The notes under the pieces are model-generated. The model was not told the origin of the DNA. It saw only the letters and a list, made by a program, of their open reading frames with translations, and did not search any database. Of a DNA stretch of 8,119 bases, positions 1-5,460 are shown piece after piece (within the stretch, counting starts at the first letter, position 1; every line of letters begins with the position of its first letter). Origin of the DNA: Verrucomicrobiota bacterium. Lineage in GTDB: Bacteria > Verrucomicrobiota > Kiritimatiellia > UBA8416 > JAIOPI01. Location: positions 1 through 8,119 of the forward strand of contig JAQCIA010000081.1 of NCBI GenBank assembly GCA_027620105.1, in the 5' to 3' direction. The position numbers and the translations under genes are program-made.

Positions 1-94
1 CGCAGCCATGCCAGAACGCCCCCGCCGATGCGCATCGCGCCGCGTTGATGTGCCGCGTGAGTTTCGGGCGCCGATTTTTCTCGCTTGCCTTCAT
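1..94 (-). CDS. Possible 5' end of a leftward gene (DgkA-like N-terminus?), cut by the window edge
   Basis: An ATG at 94-92 on the minus strand is preceded by an AGGGG run with a 7-nt spacer, a good ribosome binding site. The frame stays open to the window edge, giving about 31 residues, and third codon positions are GC-rich as in neighbouring genes. The visible peptide is basic at first (MKASEKNRRPK) and continues LTRHINAARC with a Gly and a Trp further on. The LTRxINAxR pattern recalls the cytosolic N-terminal helix of diacylglycerol kinase DgkA, which recycles diacylglycerol in the inner membrane. Too little is present to be sure of either the gene or the family. A second minus-strand ATG at 35-33 opens another frame (MRIGGGVLAWL) without a ribosome binding site and is less likely. 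Confidence 0.35.
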   Translation of the reverse strand, partial: MKASEKNRRPKLTRHINAARCASAGAFWHGC

Positions 95-97
95 CTT

Positions 98-132
98 GTC
101 GCCCCTATATTGTGCCAAAGTTCATGTTTGAA
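98..132 (-). promoter_or_regulatory. Candidate sigma70-type promoter for the leftward gene at 94
   Basis: Read on the minus strand, TTCAAA (4 of 6 to the -35 consensus) is followed after 17 nt by TATAGG (4 of 6 to the -10 consensus), ending about 10 nt before the ATG at 94. Transcription would begin nearly at the start codon and would leave the AGGGG ribosome binding site largely outside the transcript, which weakens the call. It is a pattern match only. Confidence 0.2.
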
Positions 133-200
133 GGTGAGACTTTTTTGACGCAACCCCGCCTCGTGGCGGACAGATCGGAAAGGCGGAGGTAAAATAAATC

Positions 201-1319
201 GTGAGAAAGCTTCTCCAAGTTCTTGCCATCATCATGCTGTTGCTGGGCGCTGGCGCCCTCGTGCTCGGATACATCCTGTTCGCCCAGCGCGAACTGCTGA
301 AGGGCCGCACCCAGAGCCTTGAAAAGGGTGTCGTGCAAATCGCGACCCTGCTGGAGCAGCCCACCGATGACCCCGTGGATGTGGTTGCCGACTTCATCGA
401 GAAGGACGTGGCCGAACTTGCGGCGCAACTGAACCCGGATCCCGAGCACGCGGCGTTCTGGCAGTCTTACCCGCTCTACCTCGAAGACGTGGACCAGAAG
501 CTCTTCACGGTCACCCGCGAAGACCTCATGAATTACTACAAGATCGACTTTGCCACCCAAAGGCCCGCCAAGGATATCAATGGCGTGCGCATCACGGAAG
601 GCGAAGGCACCATGGACGCCGTGCTGAAGAGGATCATCGGCGCGGCCCAGTATGAGCTCGAACGGCTGAACCGCACCCGCGACCAGCTCAAGAAGGTGCG
701 CGAAGAACTCATCGCCACCATCATCGAGCTGAACGACGGCAAGCAGACCCAGCGCCAGCAGCTCGTGCTGATTCAGGAGCAGAGGAACACCATCGCCAGC
801 CTGGAAGACGAACGGCGGCAATTGACCGCGCGGGTGGCTGAGCTCGAAAGCGACAAGCTCGACCTGCAGGGCCAAGTTGCCGACATGCAGCGCCAGATCG
901 AGGAACTCAACGAAGAAATCGTCGCCATGCAGGAAATCATCGATAAGCAGCGCGAAACCATCGCCAAGCTGATGAAGCCCACGCCACAGGGCCAGATTTC
1001 TGCCAGCGAACTGAACAACATCATCAAGATGGAAGCCGGCGATAAGGGCAGCGTGGTTTCCGTCAACTCCGACTGGAGCTACGTGGTGCTGCAGTTCGAC
1101 GACGCCGCCCTCGCGGAAATCGAGACCATGCGCAAAGCCCTTGAAGAAAACCTGACGCCGGGCACGCCCGCCGTGGAGTTCTTCCTGAAGCGCGGCGACG
1201 CGTATGTGGCGAAGATCAAACTTGTGCAGATCAAGCGCGACCAGAAGCTGGCCGTTGCAGACGTCCTGCCCAACTGGCAACAGGCAGAGATCAAGCCTGG
1301 CGACCGCATATTCTTCTAA
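201..1319 (+). CDS. Membrane-anchored coiled-coil protein, function unknown
   Basis: This is a 372-residue protein with no family I can name. The start is GTG, chosen because GGAGGT at 185-190 lies 10 nt upstream. Residues 5-27 form one hydrophobic membrane segment after an MRK start, so it is probably an inner-membrane anchor with the rest outside the cytoplasm. Residues ~30-135 are mixed and acidic. Residues ~141-258 are a long, nearly uninterrupted coiled coil rich in Glu, Gln, Arg and Leu heptads. After a KPTPQG break, residues ~280-372 look like a small beta domain: GSVVSVN and YVVLQFDD strands, FFLKRGDAYVAKIK, and a closing IKPGDRIFF. That strand pattern resembles the C-terminal beta domains of some envelope scaffold proteins such as MreC or FlgT; this is only an analogy. 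The next gene, a small lipoprotein, starts 12 nt downstream, so the two are probably co-transcribed. Confidence 0.85.
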   Translation: MRKLLQVLAIIMLLLGAGALVLGYILFAQRELLKGRTQSLEKGVVQIATLLEQPTDDPVDVVADFIEKDVAELAAQLNPDPEHAAFWQSYPLYLEDVDQKLFTVTREDLMNYYKIDFATQRPAKDINGVRITEGEGTMDAVLKRIIGAAQYELERLNRTRDQLKKVREELIATIIELNDGKQTQRQQLVLIQEQRNTIASLEDERRQLTARVAELESDKLDLQGQVADMQRQIEELNEEIVAMQEIIDKQRETIAKLMKPTPQGQISASELNNIIKMEAGDKGSVVSVNSDWSYVVLQFDDAALAEIETMRKALEENLTPGTPAVEFFLKRGDAYVAKIKLVQIKRDQKLAVADVLPNWQQAEIKPGDRIFF

Positions 1320-1331
1320 ACAGGATCTGGC

Positions 1332-1502
1332 ATGCGCATGCACGCCGTTTCCTCTTTTGTGATGGCCCTTGGCGCAATTGTGCTCCTGATCGGGGCTGCT
1401 GGCTGTGTCTCCGCGGAATCCGATATGCCGTGGAGCGAGCGGCAGCCCTGGGAAGGCAGCCCCGCCATCCCCGGGCTTTCGCCCGGCGGTGGCGGGTATT
1501 GA
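1332..1502 (+). CDS. Small lipoprotein of 56 residues
   Basis: The reading frame starts at an ATG with CAGGA ending 6 nt upstream and stops at TGA 1500-1502. A second in-frame ATG lies two codons later. Residues 1-24 are a signal peptide with a hydrophobic core (FVMALGAIVLLIGAAG) ending in AAGC, an acceptable lipobox with Cys25 as the lipidated residue. The mature part would be only 32 residues: an acidic start (ESDMPW), two Trp-containing PW turns (PWSERQPWEG), and a Pro/Gly-rich end (SPAIPGLSPGGGGY). This is too short for a folded domain, so a tether, a tag or a subunit of a complex is more likely. Asp31 is not at the +2 position, so outer-membrane sorting by the usual Lol rule is plausible. 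It is probably in one operon with the coiled-coil gene upstream. Confidence 0.75.
   Translation: MRMHAVSSFVMALGAIVLLIGAAGCVSAESDMPWSERQPWEGSPAIPGLSPGGGGY
1471..1486. terminator. GC hairpin between convergent genes, possible bidirectional terminator
   Basis: CCGGGC-TTTC-GCCCGG is a perfect 6-bp GC stem with a 4-nt loop. On the minus strand the loop reads GAAA, a stable GNRA tetraloop closed by C-G. It lies inside the last codons of the small lipoprotein gene and about 48-63 nt past the asd stop, so it could halt leftward transcription from leuB-asd. A second, weaker 6-bp stem (CGGCGC/GCGCCG, 1504-1525) sits in the 31-nt gap. Neither has a U-tract on either strand, so intrinsic termination is uncertain. 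Confidence 0.3.
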
Positions 1503-1533
1503 TCGGCGCAAGCTCGGTCGCGCCGCGCGCCGT

Positions 1534-2538
1534 CTAGGCGATCAACTGTTCGGCAATCTGGATTGCATTCAGGGCCGCGCCCTTCCAGATGTTGTCGCCG
1601 GACACCCAAAGGACCAGGCCGTTTTCGACACTGGAATCCTTGCGGATGCGCCCCACGAAGCAATCCTCCTGATGCGACGCGTCGATCGGCAGTGGATAGA
1701 CCGCGCCCTTCGGCTCGTCCGCCAACTGCACACCCGGCGCATTCGCCAGAATGTTTCGTGCCTCCTGCACGGAAAGCGGACGCTCGAATTCGACGGTGAT
1801 GGCTTCGCTGTGCCCGTTGAAAACCGGCACGCGCGCGCAGGTGGCGGAGACGCGAATCGAGGTGTCGCCAAGAATTTTGTGCGTTTCCTGGCGCATCTTG
1901 ATCTCCTCGGTGCTCTCTCCCGAATCGCCTTTGAAGCTCCCCACCGACGGCAACACATTGAACGCGATCTGGTGCGGATAGACCTCTTTCTGCAGCGGCT
2001 TCCCCGCCGCCCAGTCCCGGGTCTGCGCTTCCAGCTCCCGAATCGCCGCCCCACCGGTACCGGAAACGGCCTGGTAGGTGCTGACCACGATGCGCGTGAT
2101 CTTGGCCGCCTTGTGCAGCGGGGCCAGCGGCATCAACGCGATAATGGTGCTGCAATTCGGGTTCGCAATAAATCCCTGATGGTTGCGCAGATGCTCGGGA
2201 TTGATCTCCGGAATCACCAGCGGAACCCGTGGATCCATACGAAAATCATCACCATTGTCGATCACCACGCAGCCGCGCTTGACCGCTTCCCAGCCCAGAG
2301 TTTGCGAGGCGCCCTGCGCGCCCTCGGTGCCGGCAAAAAACGCAAAATCCATCCCGTCGAACGCGGCAGGCTCCGCCACCCTGACGGTGTAAGTCTTGCC
2401 GTCGATGACTTCTTCACGCGCGCTGCGCGCCAGAATGATTAGTGACCGCATCGGGAACTTGCGCCGCTCCAGGAGCCGCACCATCTCGGTCCCCACCGCC
2501 CCGATCCCGACCACACAGACATTGTATTGCTTGCTCAC
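1534..2538 (-). CDS. asd: Aspartate-semialdehyde dehydrogenase
   Basis: This 334-residue cytosolic enzyme reduces L-aspartyl-4-phosphate to L-aspartate-4-semialdehyde with NADPH, the branch point for lysine/diaminopimelate, threonine and methionine. Visible motifs are the N-terminal nucleotide-binding loop GIGAVGTEM (11-19), the catalytic PNCSTI with Cys129, YQAVSGTGG with Gln156, the EEIKM segment (211-215), ARVPVFNGHSE with Arg236 and His243, and a C-terminal SGDNIWKGAALNAIQIAE. The length is normal for the family and nothing essential is missing. The start is GTG at 2538-2536, which gives the expected MSKQYNVCVVG beginning; only a weak GAGGG lies upstream. It follows the leuB-like gene by 62 nt on the same strand. 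The leuB-asd order is known from other bacteria (for example Pseudomonas), so co-transcription is likely. Confidence 0.95.
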   Translation of the reverse strand: MSKQYNVCVVGIGAVGTEMVRLLERRKFPMRSLIILARSAREEVIDGKTYTVRVAEPAAFDGMDFAFFAGTEGAQGASQTLGWEAVKRGCVVIDNGDDFRMDPRVPLVIPEINPEHLRNHQGFIANPNCSTIIALMPLAPLHKAAKITRIVVSTYQAVSGTGGAAIRELEAQTRDWAAGKPLQKEVYPHQIAFNVLPSVGSFKGDSGESTEEIKMRQETHKILGDTSIRVSATCARVPVFNGHSEAITVEFERPLSVQEARNILANAPGVQLADEPKGAVYPLPIDASHQEDCFVGRIRKDSSVENGLVLWVSGDNIWKGAALNAIQIAEQLIA

Positions 2539-2600
2539 GCCCTCGCCCCAATTTTCACACCGTCAGCCAACGGCTTTGCATCACCGTGGCCGACCTGCTG

Positions 2601-3662
2601 CTACACCCGTTCCGCCACCAGGTCCCCGACCTCCGTGGTTGAAAAACCCATCTGCCCCGCGCCCAGGCTCTTCAGCTTGTGGGCCGTGACATCCGCCACC
2701 GCGGCCTCAATCGCCGCCGCCGCCTTGGCTTCGCCGAGCGTTTCGAGCATCATGCCCGCCGCGCAAATCGCTGCCAGCGGATTGATCACGTTTTTGCCCG
2801 TGTACTTGGGCGCCGATCCGCCGATGGGTTCAAACATGCTCACGCCGGCGGGGTTGATGTTGCCGCCCGCCGCGATGCCCATGCCGCCCTGCGTCATCGC
2901 GCCCAGATCGGTGATGATGTCGCCGAACATGTTGCCGGTCACGATCACGTCGAACCATTCCGGGTTCTTGATCATCCACATGCAGGTCGCATCCACATGA
3001 TAGTACTCACGCTTGATGTCCGGATACTCCGCCGCGCCCATTTCGTGGAACGCGCGTTCCCAGAGGTCATACAGATACGTCAGTACGTTGGTCTTGCCGC
3101 ACAGCGCCAACGTCTTCTTCTTGCCGCGCTTGCGGGCACATTCAAACGCGTACTTGAGGCAGCGATCCACCTGGAACCGGTTGTACACGGCCGACTGCAC
3201 CGCCACTTCGTGCGGCGTACCCTTGAGCGAAACGCCGCCGACGCCGCTGTAGAGGTCACCCGTGTTCTCGCGCACCACCACGTAATCAATTTCCGCCGGC
3301 CCCTTGTTCTTGATCGGGGTCTCGACACCGGGGAACAGCTTGACCGGCCGCAGATTGATGTATTGGTCCAGCTCGAAGCGCAACCGCAGGAGGATGCCCT
3401 TTTCGAGGATGCCGGGCTTCACGTCCGGATGGCCGATGGCGCCCAGCAGAATCGCATTGAACTGGCGCATCTCGTCCGCCGCACTGTCGGGCAGGGCTTC
3501 GCCTGTGCGCAGGTAGCGCGCGCCGCCAAAGTCAAAATCCTGCAGGTCCAGGGTAAATCCGTGACGCCGTGACGCCACCTGCAGCACCTTGATCGCTTCC
3601 CGCACCACTTCTGGCCCGGTCCCGTCTCCGCCGATCACCGCCACTTTATACGTCTTGCTCAT
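2601..3662 (-). CDS. leuB: 3-isopropylmalate dehydrogenase-family beta-decarboxylating dehydrogenase
   Basis: This 353-residue protein belongs to the isocitrate/isopropylmalate dehydrogenase family; the most likely role is oxidative decarboxylation of 3-isopropylmalate in leucine synthesis. The N-terminus has GGDGTGPEVV (11-20). The substrate loop has LLRLRF (Arg93, Arg95), NLRPV (Arg105) and VVREN (Arg131), with Tyr138 following. Lys190 in CGKTNV and the metal ligands Asp224, Asp248 and Asp252 (HVDA, GDIITD) are present, so it should be active. The cofactor loop reads GGSAPKYTGK (281-290), with Lys-Tyr where classical NAD-dependent LeuB has Asp-Ile after HGSAP, so cofactor preference is open. 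Specificity for a related acid (homoisocitrate, isocitrate, tartrate) cannot be excluded because leuC and leuD are not in view. The start is ATG at 3662, with purine-rich GGAAGGG upstream. asd follows in the same direction. Confidence 0.88.
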   Translation of the reverse strand: MSKTYKVAVIGGDGTGPEVVREAIKVLQVASRRHGFTLDLQDFDFGGARYLRTGEALPDSAADEMRQFNAILLGAIGHPDVKPGILEKGILLRLRFELDQYINLRPVKLFPGVETPIKNKGPAEIDYVVVRENTGDLYSGVGGVSLKGTPHEVAVQSAVYNRFQVDRCLKYAFECARKRGKKKTLALCGKTNVLTYLYDLWERAFHEMGAAEYPDIKREYYHVDATCMWMIKNPEWFDVIVTGNMFGDIITDLGAMTQGGMGIAAGGNINPAGVSMFEPIGGSAPKYTGKNVINPLAAICAAGMMLETLGEAKAAAAIEAAVADVTAHKLKSLGAGQMGFSTTEVGDLVAERV

Positions 3663-3709
3663 CGTGCCTGCACCCTTCCGCCCCGATTTGGGCTTTCAAA
3701 AAGGGTTTG

Positions 3710-3739
3710 AGTCTACACCCCCACCCCCGCCCGATGCAA
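3710..3739 (-). promoter_or_regulatory. Candidate promoter of the leuB-asd pair
   Basis: On the minus strand TTGCAT (3739-3734) and TAGACT (3715-3710, 4 of 6 to the -10 consensus) are spaced by 18 nt. Transcription would start near 3703, leaving a leader of about 40 nt before the ATG at 3662. The spacer is nearly all G with a few T and C, which is unusual. No attenuator or leader peptide rich in Leu codons was seen in the short leader. Confidence 0.35.
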
Positions 3740-3870
3740 GCCGCACGCGGTCGACGGCGCCACAATCCAGGAGGTCCCCCACGCCGCCCTGCGTGCCCGC
3801 CTGCTGGCAGACGGACAAATCCGCGAAGACCGCGGTGCGCCCTGACCGCCCTCGCGGTAATCCTTTTGCT

Positions 3871-3899
3871 TTGACAGTCTGCCTGCGATCGCATAGCTT
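3871..3899 (+). promoter_or_regulatory. Sigma70-type promoter of the beta-barrel gene
   Basis: A perfect -35 hexamer TTGACA (3871-3876) is followed by a 17-nt spacer and TAGCTT (3894-3899, 3 of 6 to the -10 consensus). Transcription would start near 3906, leaving a leader of under 20 nt that contains the AAGGAG ribosome binding site at 3912-3917. This is the best promoter in the window and suggests the gene is transcribed on its own. Confidence 0.55.
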
Positions 3900-3923
3900 T
3901 TAACACCTCGGAAGGAGATTCAC

Positions 3924-4592
3924 ATGAAACGATTCGGGTTGACGATGCTGGCGGTCTTTCTGGGTTGCTGTTCGGGCGCGCGGGCCATTGATCGCGACGC
4001 GCGCTTGATCGACACCGTATCGCTGAATCTGGCCGATCTCAACGATGCCGACTCCATCGGCGGGACGCTCTGGGGTGAAACCGCGGTCAACGTCGAACGC
4101 CAGGACTGGGCCATTCTGTTTGGCGGCGGCTACGAGGAAGTTTCTCCCGACAACGCCTCCAACATCGAGGGGTGGACGCTGGGTATCGGCTTGAAGTACT
4201 ACCTCTTGCCCGTCACCAGCATTTCCGGCGTGGGCACGTACACGCGCTATGACCAGGATGGCAATGACGACAAAGACGCCAAGGCCGCCACGCTCACCGT
4301 GAAGCAGCGCCTCCTGCCAGCCGAAGACCCGCTCTCCCCCTTCGTGAAGGGCGCCCTCACTTGGCGCGACCGCAGCACCTTCTCAGAGGCGGAACCGGGC
4401 GCTGAACGCGATTCCTACTCCGAGGCGCTCCTGACCGTGTCGGGTGGCGCGGAATTTGAAATGGCCGACAACTTCACGTTCATCTTTGAGGCCGGCTACG
4501 TGATCGCCGATGAAAGCAACGACCAGCTTGAAGATCTCGACGGGCTGGTGGCAACCATCGCGATGCAGTACTACTTCGATTACGACGATTGA
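3924..4592 (+). CDS. Outer-membrane beta-barrel protein
   Basis: This is a 222-residue exported protein. AAGGAG lies 6 nt before the ATG. Residues 1-21 are a signal peptide ending GARA, with cleavage expected before Ile22. The FLGC inside it is a poor lipobox, so ordinary signal peptidase I cleavage is favoured. The mature chain alternates hydrophobic and polar residues in short strands separated by acidic turns: WAILFGGGYEEV, GWTLGIGLKYYL, SISGVGTYTRYD, AATLTVKQRLLP, PFVKGALTWRD, ALLTVSGGAEFEM, FTFIFEAGYVIAD and a final VATIAMQYYFDYDD. That is about eight strands, as in small OmpA/OmpX-type barrels. The C-terminus ends in acidic residues after YYF instead of with the terminal aromatic usual for BAM substrates. 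Ligand and role are unknown. Its last 13 nt overlap the end of the uxaC relic on the opposite strand. Confidence 0.8.
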   Translation: MKRFGLTMLAVFLGCCSGARAIDRDARLIDTVSLNLADLNDADSIGGTLWGETAVNVERQDWAILFGGGYEEVSPDNASNIEGWTLGIGLKYYLLPVTSISGVGTYTRYDQDGNDDKDAKAATLTVKQRLLPAEDPLSPFVKGALTWRDRSTFSEAEPGAERDSYSEALLTVSGGAEFEMADNFTFIFEAGYVIADESNDQLEDLDGLVATIAMQYYFDYDD

Positions 4593-5024
4593 TCCGGCAA
4601 CGCCGGCAGATTGAATCCGAAGTAGCGTGCGGCATTGTTGTCGCCCATGTCGCGGACCAACCCGCCCACAAGCGCAAAATCCTTCGGCAGCAAACCCGCC
4701 TCCATGTCGCGCCCGAGCGTCGCGCATCGGATCCGCCGGAAATGCGCGTGCCGGGTGTACGGCAGGAACGAACGGCTGTCCGCGAGCATCCCCACAAAGC
4801 GGCTCATCAACCCCGTTGGCGAGCATCGCACGCCATTTGTAGTGATCTCCCGCCAGCCAAAGATCGGTCATGTTGGCGTAACGCCGGTGGGAGGCAATTT
4901 CGCCAGGTGGGAGATGGCCGTGGTAATTGATGATGCGCAGTTCACGCGCAAACGCATGATCCAGCTGGCGCGCCGCCGCGTTCGGCAGCAAAAAGTCTTC
5001 GGTGCTGAGTGGATGGGTTGCCAT
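4580..5024 (-). pseudogene. uxaC: Uronate isomerase relic with internal deletion and frameshift
   Basis: Intact uronate isomerase is about 470 residues and interconverts glucuronate/fructuronate and galacturonate/tagaturonate, the first step of hexuronate catabolism. Here the ATG at 5024 (GAGG just upstream) begins a typical N-terminus: TEDFLLPN, IINYHGHLPP with metal-binding His35 and His37, and DLWLAGDHYKWRAMLANGVDE ending near 4803. In the next frame, from about 4813 to the stop at 4580, the family's C-terminus follows at once: SRFVGMLADSRSFLPY, HAHFRRI, VRDMGDNNAARYFGF. About 320 central residues, carrying the remaining metal ligands and catalytic Asp, are absent. The two ends are joined within 4803-4814. 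Read without correction, the N-terminal frame runs on to 4383 and would give 213 residues, mostly nonsense. It cannot be an active isomerase. An assembly collapse is the alternative explanation. Confidence 0.85.
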
Positions 5025-5108
5025 GTATCCTCGAGCGCCAATTAAGGCGAAACAATCGCGGAATGCCCCTGCCCAGCATAAAATATGATGGACGGTGCTT
5101 GCGCTAGG

Positions 5109-5138
5109 TTGACAAGCGTTCGCGGATTGTTGCATTGT
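5109..5138 (+). promoter_or_regulatory. Candidate promoter of the PUR-LolA-CNNM operon
   Basis: A perfect -35 hexamer TTGACA (5109-5114) lies in the divergent region between the uxaC relic and the PUR gene. Possible -10 boxes are weak: TGCATT with a 16-nt spacer or CATTGT with an 18-nt spacer. Transcription would start near 5143, leaving a leader of about 65 nt. A TATGAT (5084-5089) further upstream matches the -10 consensus well but has no -35 partner. Confidence 0.35.
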
Positions 5139-5210
5139 TTTTTGTGTGTCGCGGGTTAATGTTTGTGCCGCTGAGCTGGTGGTCAACGACTTCCTTAATG
5201 CAGGTGGGAC

Positions 5211-5450
5211 TTGGACAACGAACTATTCAGTGAACAGGTACAGGTGGAACGCAAGCTGTTCTCTTTTGCCCTGCGGGAAAACCCGCGCGGTCGCTTCCTG
5301 AGAATCACGGAAGATGTGGGCGGACGGCGCGATACCGTCATTATCCCCGCCACAGGGCTGGGCCAATTTCGAGAACTTCTGGACCGCGCGATCGCCGCCG
5401 ACGAGGCCGCCCCGTCGCCCGCCCCCGTGGCCGCTGAAGCGGCACAGTAA
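5211..5450 (+). CDS. PUR-domain (DUF3276-like) nucleic-acid-binding protein
   Basis: This 79-residue protein matches the single PUR repeat found in small bacterial PUR-alpha homologues, which bind single-stranded DNA/RNA, often G-rich, and act as dimers. Residues 3-64 carry the pattern: NELFSEQVQVERKLFSFAL, then RGRFLRITED with an aromatic and basic strand, RRDTVIIPATGL and the helix GQFRELLDRAI. The last ~14 residues are an Ala/Pro tail. The start is taken as TTG at 5211 because AGGTGGG lies 2 nt upstream and an in-frame stop (5196) closes the frame; no in-frame ATG exists. GTG at 5244 would remove the first strand. PUR proteins are known in spirochaetes, Bacteroidota and PVC bacteria. The next gene starts 10 nt downstream, so it leads an envelope-gene operon, an unexpected place for a nucleic-acid binder. 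Confidence 0.75.
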   Translation: MDNELFSEQVQVERKLFSFALRENPRGRFLRITEDVGGRRDTVIIPATGLGQFRELLDRAIAADEAAPSPAPVAAEAAQ

Positions 5451-5460
5451 GGAGGCGCCG

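Noticed and set aside
103..117. TTGGCAC on the minus strand, like a sigma54 -24 element
   Set aside because: The -12 part is wrong (TAGG where TTGC is expected) and it lies too close to the start codon at 94.
105..1511. Leftward 468-codon open frame opposite the coiled-coil gene
   Set aside because: It is rich in His, Leu, Gly and Asp as expected from the complement of GAG/CAG/AAG-rich coiled-coil codons, and has no recognisable domain. The rightward gene has a ribosome binding site, a membrane segment and heptads.
1405..2442. Long rightward open frame of 345 codons opposite asd
   Set aside because: It is a mirror frame of a GC-rich gene. The opposite strand encodes a full Asd with all catalytic motifs, and this frame shows no domain, signal or ribosome binding site.
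2679..3572. Rightward open frame of 297 codons opposite leuB
   Set aside because: The opposite strand holds an intact dehydrogenase with all active-site residues; this is a shadow.
3711..3844. Open stretch that reads like a protein C-terminus (ending LLADGQIREDRGAP)
   Set aside because: There is no start codon after the stop at 3708, no ribosome binding site, and it lies across the leuB promoter region. It may be a fragment of an old gene but cannot be identified.
5052..5132. Approximate inverted repeat ACAATCGCGGAA / ACAATCCGCGAA in the divergent region, as a possible operator pair
   Set aside because: Only 9 of 12 positions match, the arms are over 60 nt apart, and no regulator gene is nearby. 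Chance is a sufficient explanation.
5025..5186. N-terminal extension of the uxaC relic to an ATG at 5186
   Set aside because: The added 54 residues do not resemble the family. The ATG at 5024 has a GAGG nearby and gives the usual start of uronate isomerases.
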